Below are positions 25,230-34,028 of a DNA stretch of 64,000 nucleotides, piece by piece. The position numbers and the translations under genes are program-made. The DNA comes from Burkholderia sp. Nafp2/4-1b (GTDB lineage: Bacteria; Pseudomonadota; Gammaproteobacteria; Burkholderiales; Burkholderiaceae), in contig NZ_ML058616.1 of assembly GCF_003635165.1 (NCBI RefSeq), positions 186,001 through 250,000 of the forward strand, in the 5' to 3' direction. Each line of letters starts with the position of its first letter. Positions within the stretch are counted from its first letter, which is position 1. The notes beneath the pieces are model-generated. The model saw only the letters and a list, made by a program, of their open reading frames with translations. It did not search any database and was not told where the DNA came from.

Positions 25230-26249
25230 ATGGGCACCACCATTCGCGACGTAGCGCGGGCGGCAGAGGTCTCGATCGGCACCGTCTCCCGCGCGCTGAA
25301 AAACCAGCCGGGCCTGTCCGAAGCCACGCGCGCGCGCATCGTCGGGATCGCGCAGCAGCTCGGCTACGACCCGGCCCAGTTGCGCCCGCGCGTGCGCCGG
25401 CTCACCTTCCTGCTGCATCGCCAGCACAACCGCTTTCCGGCCAGTCCGTTCTTCTCGCATGTGCTGCACGGCGTCGAGGACGCCTGCCGCGAACGCGGCA
25501 TCGTGCCGACGCTGCTCACCGTCGGCCCGAACGACGACGTGCTGCGCCAGATGCGCCCGCACGCGCCCGATGCGATCGCCGTGGCCGGCTTCATCGAGCC
25601 CGAGACGATCGAGGCGCTCGCCGCGACCGGCCGGCCGCTCGTGCTGATCGACCTGTGGGCGCCCGGCCTGCGTTCGGTCAACATCGACAACGCGACGGGC
25701 GCGGCGCTCGCGATGCGCCACCTGCTCGCGACCGGCCGCTCGCGGATCGCGTTCATCGGCGGCTCGGCCGCGCACTACAGCATCGCGCAGCGCGCGATCG
25801 GCTACCGGCGCGCGTTCTTCGAGGCCGGGAGGCTGTTCGATCCCGCGTACGAAGTGACGATCGACGCCGGGCTCGACCCGGACACCGGCGCCGCGCGCGC
25901 GATGCAGCAACTGCTCGATGCGCCCGGCCCGCGCCCGGACGCCGTGTTCGCGTACAACGACGCCGCCGCGCTGGCCGCGCAGCGCGTGTGCATCGCGCGC
26001 GGCGTGCGGATTCCGGACGACATCGCGATCGTCGGCTTCGACGACATCCCGGCCGCCGCGCACGCGAACCCGCCGCTCACGACGCTCGCCGTCGACAAGG
26101 AAGCGCTCGGCCGCCGCGGCGTCGAACTGCTGCTCGCGGAAGCACCCGAGCACACCGAGATCTCCCTGCCCGTCGAGCTGATCGTGCGGGCCAGCAGCCA
26201 GCCCGCCGGCTCACCGGCACTCGATACCGCCACGGTCACCGAATCATGA
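25230..26249 (+). CDS. LacI-family transcriptional regulator
   Basis: A 339-residue LacI/GalR protein. The DNA-binding head is TIRDVARAAEVSIGTVSRAL (residues 3-22), followed by a hinge helix and a periplasmic-binding-protein-like sugar domain (GFIEPE, then ATGRSRIAFIGG and GFDDIPAAAHANPPLTT). It should repress the downstream epimerase and kinase and respond to their sugar. Its stop overlaps the next ATG, so regulator and enzymes are one autoregulated transcript. An AT-rich promoter lies directly upstream. Confidence 0.92.
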   Translation: MGTTIRDVARAAEVSIGTVSRALKNQPGLSEATRARIVGIAQQLGYDPAQLRPRVRRLTFLLHRQHNRFPASPFFSHVLHGVEDACRERGIVPTLLTVGPNDDVLRQMRPHAPDAIAVAGFIEPETIEALAATGRPLVLIDLWAPGLRSVNIDNATGAALAMRHLLATGRSRIAFIGGSAAHYSIAQRAIGYRRAFFEAGRLFDPAYEVTIDAGLDPDTGAARAMQQLLDAPGPRPDAVFAYNDAAALAAQRVCIARGVRIPDDIAIVGFDDIPAAAHANPPLTTLAVDKEALGRRGVELLLAEAPEHTEISLPVELIVRASSQPAGSPALDTATVTES

Positions 26250-27526
26250 ACATGCCCCCGGTCCAATCCCGCCCGGCCGCGCCGGCCGCCCACGCGCAAA
26301 CGGCACCGTTCGTCGCGAGCTTCCGCGATCCGTCGTTCCTGCTGTCGCACGTCGAGGACACGCTGCGCTTCTACGCGGCGAACGCGTTCGATCCGTCGGG
26401 CGGCTTCCACCACTACTTCCGCGACGACGGCAGCGTCTACAACCGCACGTCGCGGCATCTGGTCAGCAGTTGCCGGTTCGTCTTCAACTACGCGATGGCG
26501 TACCGGCATTTCGGCGATCCGCGCCATCTCGACTACACGCGCCACGCGCTGCGCTTCCTGCGCGACGCGCACTGGGACGACGAACTGCAGGGCTACGACT
26601 GGGAACTCGAGTGGCGCGACGGCGCCAAGCGCGCGACGCTCGACGGCACGCGCCACTGCTACGGGCTCGCGTTCGTGCTGCTGGCCGCCGCGCACGCGAC
26701 GATGGCGGGCGTCGACGAAGCGCGTCCGCTCATCGCATCGACCTACGAACTCGCCGAACACCGCTTCTGGGACGCGGCCGCGGGCCTCTACGCGGACGAC
26801 GCGACGCCGAACTGGAACGTGTCGACATACCGCGGCCAGAACGCGAACATGCACATGACGGAAGCGCTGCTCGCGGCCTACGAGGCGACCGGCCACGTCA
26901 CCTATCTCGATCGCGCGGAAAAGCTCGCGACCCACATCACGCAGCGCCAGGCCGCGCTGTCGGGCGGCCTCGTGTGGGAGCACTACCATGCGGACTGGTC
27001 GGTCGACTGGGACTACAACAAGGAAGACAGCTCGAACATCTTCCGTCCGTGGGGCTTCCAGCCCGGCCACCAGACCGAATGGGCGAAGCTGCTGCTGATC
27101 CTCGAACGGCACCGTCCGCTCGACTGGCTCGCGCCGCGCGCGGCCGAGCTGTTCGACGCGGCGCTCACGCATGCATGGGACGCCGATCACGGCGGCCTCT
27201 GCTACGGCTTCGGCCCCGACTTCACGATCTGCGACCACAACAAGTATTTCTGGGTGCAGGCGGAAACCTTCGCGGCGGCCGCGATGCTCGGCGCCCGCAC
27301 CGGCAGCGAGCGCTTCTGGGACTGGTACGACGAGATCTGGCGCTACAGCTGGGCGCATTTCGTCGATCACCGCTACGGCGCGTGGTACCGGATCCTCACC
27401 TGCGACAACCGCAAGTACAGCGACGAGAAAAGCCCGGCCGGCAAGACCGACTATCACACGATGGGCGCCTGCTACGACGTGCTCGCGACCCTCGCGCGCA
27501 TGCAACGCAGCGAGCCGACGCAATGA
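26246..27526 (+). CDS. AGE-family sugar epimerase/isomerase, probable D-mannose isomerase
   Basis: A 426-residue (alpha/alpha)6-barrel protein of the N-acylglucosamine 2-epimerase family. Family segments include NRTSRHLVSSCRFVFNYAMA near residue 70, the NANMHMTEALLAAYE helix near residue 208, GFQPGHQTEWAKLLL near residue 270 and KTDYHTMGACYDVL at the end, with the catalytic histidines expected in the last two. The neighbouring PfkB kinase favours mannose-to-fructose (or a similar aldose-ketose) isomerisation rather than N-acylglucosamine epimerisation. It overlaps lacI and the kinase gene by four bases each (ATGA), suggesting tight coupling. Confidence 0.82.
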   Translation: MNMPPVQSRPAAPAAHAQTAPFVASFRDPSFLLSHVEDTLRFYAANAFDPSGGFHHYFRDDGSVYNRTSRHLVSSCRFVFNYAMAYRHFGDPRHLDYTRHALRFLRDAHWDDELQGYDWELEWRDGAKRATLDGTRHCYGLAFVLLAAAHATMAGVDEARPLIASTYELAEHRFWDAAAGLYADDATPNWNVSTYRGQNANMHMTEALLAAYEATGHVTYLDRAEKLATHITQRQAALSGGLVWEHYHADWSVDWDYNKEDSSNIFRPWGFQPGHQTEWAKLLLILERHRPLDWLAPRAAELFDAALTHAWDADHGGLCYGFGPDFTICDHNKYFWVQAETFAAAAMLGARTGSERFWDWYDEIWRYSWAHFVDHRYGAWYRILTCDNRKYSDEKSPAGKTDYHTMGACYDVLATLARMQRSEPTQ

Positions 27527-28431
27527 GCGGCGGCACGTTTCCGGCTTTCGTGTCGGCGGGCGACATCCTGACCGACATGGTGCGCGCGGGCGACGCGCAG
27601 TGGACGTCGGTGCCGGGCGGCGCCGGCTGGAACGTCGCGCGCGCGGTCGCGCGCCTCGGCATGCCGAGCGCGCTCGCGGGCGCGATCGGCGAGGACTGCT
27701 TCTCCGACGTGCTGTGGCGCACGAGCGAGGCCGCCGGCCTCGACCTGCGCTTCCTGCAGCGCGTGCCGCGCGCGCCGCTGCTCGCGATCGTCCACGAGAC
27801 GCGCCCGCCCGCGTACTTCTTCATCGGCGAAGCGAGCGCGGATCTCGCGTTCGACCCGGCGCGGCTGCCGGCCGGCTGGACCGAGCACGTGAAGTGGGCG
27901 CACTTCGGCTGCATCAGCCTGGTGCGCGAACCGCTCGCGAGCACGCTCGTCGCGCTCGCGGCCGACCTGCACGCGCGCGGCGTGAAGATCAGCTTCGATC
28001 CGAACTACCGGAACCTGATGACGGCCGCGTACCGGCCGACGCTGGAAAAGATGGCCGGCCTCGCCGACCTGATCAAGGTGTCCGACGAGGACCTGCGCCA
28101 CCTGTTCGGCGGCGACGGCCCCGACGCGATCGCGGCGGTGCGCGCGCTGAATCCGCAGGCGGCCGTGCTGGTCACGCGCGGCGCGCAGCCGGCGACGCTC
28201 TACGCGGACGGCGACGTGCTCGAGGCGAGCCCGCCGCGCGTCGAGGTAGTGGACACCGTCGGCGCGGGCGACGCGTCGATCGGCGGCCTGCTGTTCAGCC
28301 TAATGGCCGCGCCGCAGCGATCGTGGCGCGACCATCTAAAGTTCGCGCTGGCGGCCGGCGCCGCCGCGTGCCGGCACACGGGCGCGCATGCGCCGACGCT
28401 CGACGAAGTCGTCGCACTGCTCGAACGGTGA
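27523..28431 (+). CDS. PfkB-family sugar kinase, probable fructokinase
   Basis: A 302-residue ribokinase/PfkB protein. The N-terminal signature is GGAGWNVARAVARLG near residue 32. The C-terminal signature is VDTVGAGDASIGGLLF, where GAGD holds the catalytic aspartate. The length is normal. It follows the epimerase with a four-base overlap and probably phosphorylates the ketose that enzyme produces, giving fructose-6-phosphate for glycolysis. No transporter for the sugar is in the operon. 2-keto-3-deoxygluconate kinase activity is an alternative for the family. Confidence 0.85.
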   Translation: MSGGTFPAFVSAGDILTDMVRAGDAQWTSVPGGAGWNVARAVARLGMPSALAGAIGEDCFSDVLWRTSEAAGLDLRFLQRVPRAPLLAIVHETRPPAYFFIGEASADLAFDPARLPAGWTEHVKWAHFGCISLVREPLASTLVALAADLHARGVKISFDPNYRNLMTAAYRPTLEKMAGLADLIKVSDEDLRHLFGGDGPDAIAAVRALNPQAAVLVTRGAQPATLYADGDVLEASPPRVEVVDTVGAGDASIGGLLFSLMAAPQRSWRDHLKFALAAGAAACRHTGAHAPTLDEVVALLER

Positions 28432-28477
28432 CGCGAGGGTAACGGGATGACGACGGCGCACTGATCCGTCGCTGATT

Positions 28478-28503
28478 TGCGGCGCTGTACATGCTGCGCC
28501 GCA
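28478..28503 (+). terminator. Inverted repeat after the sugar operon
   Basis: Arms TGCGGCGC (28478-28485) and GCGCCGCA (28496-28503) enclose a 10-base loop. No T-run follows. It may act as a weak or factor-assisted terminator, or as a regulatory dyad for the small gene starting at 28541, whose -10 (TACGAT) begins a few bases downstream. Confidence 0.45.
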
Positions 28504-28540
28504 GTGCTACGATGAAGTGTCCTTTTGCGGGAGAGGCACG

Positions 28541-28762
28541 ATGGACACGAACACGTTCACCAAGGGCATCTACACGGCCAAGGCGCACACGCAGCACGCG
28601 GGCAACGGGCAGTTCCAGGGCTACGTGATCCTCGCGCGGGACGACGGCGACGAGACGGAGAACATGCGCTACGACGTCCACACGACCAGTCCGAGCGAGG
28701 AGGAAGCGTTCGAGGAAGCGAAGGCGCTCGCGCACCGGATCCTCGGCGAGATTGAGCTGTGA
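28541..28762 (+). CDS. Small conserved-type hypothetical protein
   Basis: A 73-residue soluble protein (MDTNTFTKGIYTAKAH at the start, acidic helix SPSEEEAFEEAKALAHRIL at the end). No signal or membrane segment. The predicted pattern is a few beta strands followed by a C-terminal helix. A GGGAGAGG site precedes ATG 28541, which decides the start over an in-frame start at 28517. I do not recognise the family. It stands alone between the kinase and the DUF2905 gene. Its overall shape resembles the small protein at 37211-37429. Confidence 0.7.
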   Translation: MDTNTFTKGIYTAKAHTQHAGNGQFQGYVILARDDGDETENMRYDVHTTSPSEEEAFEEAKALAHRILGEIEL

Positions 28763-28845
28763 GGCGCGAGCTGTCGTTGTAACGCACCGAACCTTCACGC
28801 GCGCTCAGCGGCCCGGCCGCGACGCGCCGCCACATCCGGCGCGGC

Positions 28846-29040
28846 TCACAGCAGCCGCGCCACCATCGACACCAGCATCGTCAGCACCAGCGTCGACATG
28901 AACGGGAACGGATAGCGCCGCCCGCCGAGCGTCAGCGTGACGTCGCCCGGCAGCCGGCCGATGCCGAGCTTGCCGAGCCACGGCCAGCAGCGCGTCAGGA
29001 TCATCACCGCGACGAACGACGCCATCAGCCAGCGCAGCAT
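28846..29040 (-). CDS. DUF2905-type small membrane protein
   Basis: A 64-residue protein with two hydrophobic segments (about residues 5-17 and 48-62) around a central LGKLGIGRLPGDV motif, which marks the DUF2905 family. It should sit in the inner membrane. The function is unknown. It follows the MidA-like methyltransferase by 16 bases on the same strand, an association that supports co-transcription. Confidence 0.82.
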   Translation of the reverse strand: MLRWLMASFVAVMILTRCWPWLGKLGIGRLPGDVTLTLGGRRYPFPFMSTLVLTMLVSMVARLL

Positions 29041-29056
29041 GCCGGGCCCCTTCCTG

Positions 29057-30247
29057 TCAGAGCGCGTGCGAGCGGTCGCCGCGCGCGAACGCGTCGAGCG
29101 TGCCGTCGATGCCGCGCGAGAACGCGATCACCTTGAACAGCTCGCCCATCTCGGCCTCCGAGATCAGCTTCTGCACCGCGTTCGCGGCCGGCAGGAACTG
29201 GTGGATGTCGGACGGATCGATCGCGGCGAGCGCGTCGGTGATGCCCGCGTTCAACAGGAAGCGCGCCTGCGACGTGTAGCCGAGCAGGTCGGCGCCGGTC
29301 GCGACGCCCGCGTCGTAGATGCCGGTGAATTCGACGTGCGCGGTGATGTCCTGCAGCCCCGGATACAGGAAGGCGTCGTCGTGCGCGTGGTGGCGGTAGT
29401 GGCACATCAGCGTGCCGCGGTCGCGCTGCGGATGGTAGTACTCGTGCGCGGGAAAGCCGTAGTCGACCAGCAGCACCGCGCCGCGCCCGAGCATCGTGCA
29501 GACGGTGCGCGTGAACGCCAGCGCGGCTTCGTGCGTCTCGGTCACGTAGCCGTCGTCGACGTCGAGCGTCGCGAGCACCGGCGGCAGGCCGGCCGCACCG
29601 GCGGGCCGGTCGTCGAACACGAACGCGTGCCGCGCGTCGAGCGCGACGCCGCGCTCGCGCCACGCGCCGCCCGCCTTCGCGAACAGCCGCACCGGCATCG
29701 CATCGAGCACCTCGTTGCCGACCACGACGCCGTCGAAGCGCTCGGGCAGCGCGTCGAGCCAGCGCACCTTCCCGGCGAGCGCCGGCGCGGCGGCCGCGAT
29801 CGTGTCGCGCTGCCGTTCGCGCAGTTCGCCGGACAGGTCGACGATCAGGTATTCGTCGAGTTCGACGCCGAGCGCATCGAGCGCGGCGAGCAGCCCGGCC
29901 GCGAGCTTGCCGGTGCCCGCGCCGAATTCCATCACGCGGCGCGTGCCGCTCGCGGCCAGCGCTTCGGCGACGGGGTTCGCGAGCGTCTGCGCGAACAGCG
30001 GCGACAGTTCGGGGGCCGTCACGAAGTCGCTGCCGTCGTCGGCACGGCGTCCGAACTTGCGCGCGCCGCCGCTGTAATAGCCGAGGCCGGGCGCATACAG
30101 CGCGCGCTCCATGAAGCGGTCGAACGGCAGCCAGCCGCCGGCCGCCGCGATCTCGTCGCGCAGTTGCGCGGCAAGCGTTTCGGACTGCGCAAGCGCGTCA
30201 GGGCCGGGAGCAGGTAAACTAGCGGGTTCGTGAGCTTTCGGGTTCAT
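29057..30247 (-). CDS. SAM-dependent methyltransferase, MidA/NDUFAF7 family
   Basis: A 396-residue class I methyltransferase of the MidA/NDUFAF7 group. The SAM-binding segment is MEFGAGTGKLA near residue 103, preceded by the family's PLFAQTLANPVAEAL region and followed by GNEVLDAMPVRLF. In mitochondria the homologue methylates an arginine of a complex I subunit; the bacterial substrate is not established, although complex I is a reasonable guess. The start at 30247 matches a protein beginning MNPKAHEPAS. It is divergent from the SDR gene, with only 13 bases between the starts, so the two promoters must overlap the genes. Confidence 0.85.
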   Translation of the reverse strand: MNPKAHEPASLPAPGPDALAQSETLAAQLRDEIAAAGGWLPFDRFMERALYAPGLGYYSGGARKFGRRADDGSDFVTAPELSPLFAQTLANPVAEALAASGTRRVMEFGAGTGKLAAGLLAALDALGVELDEYLIVDLSGELRERQRDTIAAAAPALAGKVRWLDALPERFDGVVVGNEVLDAMPVRLFAKAGGAWRERGVALDARHAFVFDDRPAGAAGLPPVLATLDVDDGYVTETHEAALAFTRTVCTMLGRGAVLLVDYGFPAHEYYHPQRDRGTLMCHYRHHAHDDAFLYPGLQDITAHVEFTGIYDAGVATGADLLGYTSQARFLLNAGITDALAAIDPSDIHQFLPAANAVQKLISEAEMGELFKVIAFSRGIDGTLDAFARGDRSHAL

Positions 30248-30260
30248 CCCGGCATTGTAA

Positions 30261-31004
30261 ATGACCGTTTCAGCCGATACGTCGCCCCCGCGCATCGCGC
30301 TCGTCGCAGGCGCGCTGGGCAGCGCGGCCGACGCCGCGTCGCTCGGTCGTGCGCTCGCGACCGGCTTCGCGCAGCGCGGCTGGGACGTCGCGCTGCAGCG
30401 CAGTCCCGCCGCGCCGCCCGCAGCCGCCGACGCGCTCGTCGCCGAAGTCGCCGCGCGCGGCCGCCGCGCGGTCGTGCTCGCCGCCGATCTGGCCCTGGAA
30501 AGCGACGCCGCGGCGCTGGTCGCCGCCTGCGCCGATGCGCTGGGCCGGCCGGCCTGCGTGGTGTTCGTGAGCGCGTGCGCCGGCACCGACGACGCGCACA
30601 CGGTGGACGCCGCGTCGCTCGCCGATGCGCTCGCGCGCAACGTGACGGCGCCGCTCGCGCTGGCCCGCGCGCTCGCCGACGCGACGCCCGACGCCGCGCG
30701 CGACGACGAAACGCTGCGCGCGTGTGCGATCCACGTGCTGGATCAGGCGCTGTTTCATCCGGCGCCGGCGCAGCTGTCGCATGCGCTGATGCAGGCCGCG
30801 CTGAACCGCGCGACCTCGGCGCTGGCGCTGGCGCTCGCGCCGAAGGTGCGCGTCGCGGCGCTGGTGCGCGGCCACGCGCCGCACGCGAACGACATCGCGG
30901 CGGCGGCCTGCTATCTCGCGAGCGCGCCCGGCGTCACGGGCGCGACGCTGACCGTCGACGGCGGCGAGCACCTGGTGCCGCCCGCCGCCGGCCCGAATGA
31001 CTGA
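30261..31004 (+). CDS. Degenerate short-chain dehydrogenase/reductase-like protein
   Basis: A 247-residue protein with the SDR fold pattern: VAGALGSAADAASLGRALA in place of the usual TGxxxGIG loop, SACAG in place of NNAG, and an alpha-helical C-terminal part ending in VDGGEHL. The catalytic YxxxK pair, expected around residues 174-178, reads HxxxQ (SHALMQAAL), so ordinary oxidoreductase chemistry is unlikely. It lies just upstream of folB, a position where some genomes carry a pteridine-reductase-like SDR (FolM). It may be a non-catalytic pterin-binding or structural relative. The coding sequence is intact and not a pseudogene by frame. Confidence 0.75.
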   Translation: MTVSADTSPPRIALVAGALGSAADAASLGRALATGFAQRGWDVALQRSPAAPPAAADALVAEVAARGRRAVVLAADLALESDAAALVAACADALGRPACVVFVSACAGTDDAHTVDAASLADALARNVTAPLALARALADATPDAARDDETLRACAIHVLDQALFHPAPAQLSHALMQAALNRATSALALALAPKVRVAALVRGHAPHANDIAAAACYLASAPGVTGATLTVDGGEHLVPPAAGPND

Positions 31005-31082
31005 ACTGCGCGGCGCGCGCGGCCTGACTGCCGCTACCCGCGCCGCTTTGCGTGTGCGCACGCCAATTTGACTGGGACGACC

Positions 31083-31487
31083 ATGTTTTCCGCTCTCCTG
31101 CACCCCCGCCTCGCGGACTGCCGCAGGCTCTACCTGCGCGACTACGAGGTGCACATCAACATCGGGGCCTTCGAACACGAGAAGCGCGGCGAGCAGCGCG
31201 TCGTCATCAACATCGACCTGTTCGTGCCGCTCGCCCAATCGACGCCCGTCGACGACCGGCTGCATGAAGTCGTCGACTACGACCTGATGAAGCAGAGCGT
31301 CGCGCAGTGCCTCGCGCGCGGCCACATCCACCTGCAGGAAACGCTGTGCGACGCGATCGCCGCAGCCCTGCTCTCGCACGACACCGTGCGCGCGGTACGC
31401 GTCTGTACCGAGAAACCGGACGCCTATCCGGACTGCGACGCCGTCGGCGTCGAAGTCTTTCGCATCAAGGACGAGGAGCGCGAATGA
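31083..31487 (+). CDS. folB: Dihydroneopterin aldolase
   Basis: A 134-residue FolB-family enzyme that converts dihydroneopterin to hydroxymethyldihydropterin in folate synthesis. Motifs are [23 protein letters not shown] near residue 22 and the catalytic lysine in [21 protein letters not shown] near the C-terminus. The start at 31083 is preferred, with an in-frame alternative at 31068. Its stop overlaps the ttcA start in an ATGA, so the two are translationally coupled. It follows the degenerate SDR by about 80 bases and may share its promoter. Confidence 0.92.
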   Translation: MFSALLHPRLADCRRLYLRDYEVHINIGAFEHEKRGEQRVVINIDLFVPLAQSTPVDDRLHEVVDYDLMKQSVAQCLARGHIHLQETLCDAIAAALLSHDTVRAVRVCTEKPDAYPDCDAVGVEVFRIKDEERE

Positions 31488-32479
31488 ACGCCCCCCACAT
31501 GAATGACACCGCTGCCGAAGGCGTCGCCGTCGAAGGCACCGTCGCCGAAACCGGCCGCCGCGCGCTGACGCGCCGCGAGCAGAAGGAAGCGTACGAGAAC
31601 AACAAGCTGTTCAAGCGGATCGTGCGCCAGGTCGGCCAGGCGATCGGCGACTACAACATGATCGAGCAGGGCGACAAGGTGATGGTGTGCCTGTCGGGCG
31701 GCAAGGACAGCTACGCGATGCTCGACGTGCTGCTGCGCCTGCGCGAGCGCGCGCCGATCGACTTCGACATCGTCGCGGTCAACCTCGACCAGAAGCAGCC
31801 GGGCTTCCCGGAACACGTGCTGCCCGAGTACCTGACGCAGATCGGCGTGCCGTTCCACATCGAGAACCAGGACACCTACAGCATCGTCAAGCGGCTCGTG
31901 CCCGAAGGCAAGACCACCTGCTCGCTGTGCTCGCGGCTGCGCCGCGGGATCCTGTACCGCGTGGCCGGCGAGCTCGGCGCGACCAAGATCGCGCTCGGCC
32001 ACCACCGCGACGACATCCTGCAAACCTTGCTGCTCAACATGTTCTACGGCGGCAAGCTGAAGGGGATGCCGCCGAAGCTGCAGTCGGACGACGGCAAGAA
32101 CGTCGTGATCCGCCCGCTCGCGTACGTGAAGGAAACCGATCTGGAGAAATTCGCGGAGTTGCGCGAATTTCCGATCATTCCGTGCAATCTGTGCGGCAGC
32201 CAGCCGAACCTGAAGCGCGCGGAAATGAAGGCGCTGATCCGCGAATGGGACAAGCGCTTCCCGGGCCGCGTCGACAACATGTTCAGTGCGCTGTCGAACG
32301 TCGTGCCGTCGCACCTGATGGATACGACCCAGTTCCCGTTCGCGTCGCTGCGCGCGACGGGCGAAGCCGATCCGCAGGGCGACATCGCGTTCGACGAGGA
32401 GCCGTGCGCATCGGGTGACGACGCCGCCGCACCGGGCGCCGCGAAACCGATCTCGATCGTCCAGTTCGACGACCTGTAA
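31484..32479 (+). CDS. ttcA: tRNA 2-thiocytidine biosynthesis protein
   Basis: A 331-residue PP-loop ATPase that makes 2-thiocytidine at position 32 of certain tRNAs. The PP-loop is [12 protein letters not shown] near residue 70. Two CxxC motifs, [10 protein letters not shown] near residue 145 and [11 protein letters not shown] near residue 238, are expected to bind its iron-sulphur cluster. The C-terminus carries a hydrophilic tail after residue 290. It is coupled to folB by an ATGA overlap and followed by a hairpin with four Ts. Confidence 0.95.
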   Translation: MNAPHMNDTAAEGVAVEGTVAETGRRALTRREQKEAYENNKLFKRIVRQVGQAIGDYNMIEQGDKVMVCLSGGKDSYAMLDVLLRLRERAPIDFDIVAVNLDQKQPGFPEHVLPEYLTQIGVPFHIENQDTYSIVKRLVPEGKTTCSLCSRLRRGILYRVAGELGATKIALGHHRDDILQTLLLNMFYGGKLKGMPPKLQSDDGKNVVIRPLAYVKETDLEKFAELREFPIIPCNLCGSQPNLKRAEMKALIREWDKRFPGRVDNMFSALSNVVPSHLMDTTQFPFASLRATGEADPQGDIAFDEEPCASGDDAAAPGAAKPISIVQFDDL

Positions 32480-32504
32480 GCAGGGCCCGAACGCCAACCG
32501 GAAT

Positions 32505-32525
32505 GGGGCGAAGCGCGCCCCTTTT
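32505..32525 (+). terminator. Probable terminator after ttcA
   Basis: A 6-bp GC stem (GGGGCG at 32505-32510 with CGCCCC at 32516-32521) and a 5-base loop, followed by four Ts. It is short but correctly placed between ttcA and the glmU promoter. Confidence 0.6.
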
Positions 32526-32572
32526 CGGCACTGTCGCCGCGCCGCGACAGGCCCGGAACGCCAGGGGCCGCA

Positions 32573-32581
32573 TGCTAAAAT
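32573..32581 (+). promoter_or_regulatory. Extended -10 promoter element of glmU
   Basis: TGCTAAAAT provides an extended -10 (TG, one base, TAAAAT) about 35 bases ahead of the glmU ATG. It is the only AT-rich stretch in this short intergenic region, which supports separate transcription of glmU-glmS from ttcA. Confidence 0.55.
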
Positions 32582-32615
32582 GGACGGCTTCGAACTCCTC
32601 AGACAAGCTGGCGCC

Positions 32616-33977
32616 ATGAATATCGTGATTTTGGCGGCAGGCACCGGCAAGCGCATGCGTTCCGCGCTGCCGAAAGTGCTCCATTCCCTGGCCGGCAGGC
32701 CGCTCCTCTCCCACGTCATCGCCACCGCGCGCACGCTGCAGCCGTCGCGGCTCGTCGTCGTCGTCGGTCATGGCGCCGAGCAGGTGCAGGCCGCCGTCGC
32801 CGCGCCCGACGTTCAGTTCGCGCTGCAGGCCGAGCAGCTCGGCACCGGCCATGCGGTGCGCCAGGCGCTGCCGCTGCTCGACCCCGCGCAACCGACTCTG
32901 GTGCTGTACGGCGACGTGCCGCTCACCCGCGCGTCGACGCTGCACCGTCTCGTCGACGCCGCGCGCGACGGCCGCTACGGGATTCTGACCGTCACGCTCG
33001 ACGATCCGACCGGTTACGGCCGCATCGTGCGCGACGCGCCCGGCTTCGTCACGCGCATCGTCGAGCAGAAGGACGCGTCGCCCGAGCAGTTGAAGATCGC
33101 CGAGATCAATACCGGCATCATCGTCACGCCCACGGCCCAGCTGTCGATGTGGCTCGGCGCGCTGAAGAACGAAAACGCGCAGGGCGAGTACTACCTGACC
33201 GACGTCGTCGAACTCGCGATCGAGGCCGGCTTCGAGATCGTCACGGCGCAGCCCGACGAAGAGTGGGAAACGCTCGGCGTGAACAGCAAGGCGCAGCTCG
33301 CGGAGCTCGAGCGCATCCATCAGCGCACCGTCGCCGATGCGCTGCTCGTCGACGGCGTGACGCTCGCCGATCCGGCGCGCGTCGACGTGCGCGGCACGCT
33401 GCGCTGCGGGCGCGACGTGTCGATCGACGTGAACTGCGTGTTCGAAGGCGACGTGACGCTCGCCGACAACGTGACGATCGGCGCGAACTGCGTGATCCGC
33501 AACGCGTCGATCGGTGCGGGCACGCGCATCGACGCGTTCACGCACATCGACGGCGCCCAGCTCGGCGCGAACACCGTGATCGGCCCGTACGCGCGGCTGC
33601 GCCCGGGCGCGCAGCTCGCGGACGAAGCGCACGTCGGCAACTTCGTCGAGGTGAAGAACGCGGTGATCGGCCACGGCTCGAAGGCGAACCACCTCACCTA
33701 CATCGGCGATGCCGACATCGGCGCGCGCGTGAACATCGGCGCGGGCACGATCACCTGCAACTACGACGGCGCGAACAAGTTCCGCACCGTGATCGAGGAC
33801 GACGTGTTCGTCGGCTCGGACACGCAGCTCGTCGCGCCGGTGCGCGTCGGCCGCGGCGTGACGATCGCGGCCGGCACGACCATCTGGAAGGACGTCGCCG
33901 AAGGCGTCCTCGCATTGAACGAGAAGACGCAGACCGCGAAGAGCGGCTACGTCCGCCCGGTCAAGAAGAAGAATTGA
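32616..33977 (+). CDS. glmU: Bifunctional N-acetylglucosamine-1-phosphate uridyltransferase/glucosamine-1-phosphate acetyltransferase
   Basis: A 453-residue bifunctional enzyme making UDP-GlcNAc for peptidoglycan and LPS. The N-terminal uridyltransferase starts [14 protein letters not shown], with the nucleotide-binding loop and LPKVLH following. From about residue 250 a left-handed beta helix (hexapeptide repeats such as [13 protein letters not shown]) forms the acetyltransferase part, with [11 protein letters not shown] near residue 375 at its active site. The length matches E. coli GlmU (456 residues). It is followed 51 bases later by glmS. Confidence 0.97.
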   Translation: MNIVILAAGTGKRMRSALPKVLHSLAGRPLLSHVIATARTLQPSRLVVVVGHGAEQVQAAVAAPDVQFALQAEQLGTGHAVRQALPLLDPAQPTLVLYGDVPLTRASTLHRLVDAARDGRYGILTVTLDDPTGYGRIVRDAPGFVTRIVEQKDASPEQLKIAEINTGIIVTPTAQLSMWLGALKNENAQGEYYLTDVVELAIEAGFEIVTAQPDEEWETLGVNSKAQLAELERIHQRTVADALLVDGVTLADPARVDVRGTLRCGRDVSIDVNCVFEGDVTLADNVTIGANCVIRNASIGAGTRIDAFTHIDGAQLGANTVIGPYARLRPGAQLADEAHVGNFVEVKNAVIGHGSKANHLTYIGDADIGARVNIGAGTITCNYDGANKFRTVIEDDVFVGSDTQLVAPVRVGRGVTIAAGTTIWKDVAEGVLALNEKTQTAKSGYVRPVKKKN

Positions 33978-34028
33978 CATCAAGCGGGCGTCGCGCGGCG
34001 CCCGTCTCCACCTAGAGGGTAGATTTCC

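Noticed and set aside
33978-34028. A glmS ribozyme upstream of glmS
   Set aside because: Only about 50 bases separate glmU and glmS, too short for the ribozyme, and this element is typical of Gram-positive bacteria.
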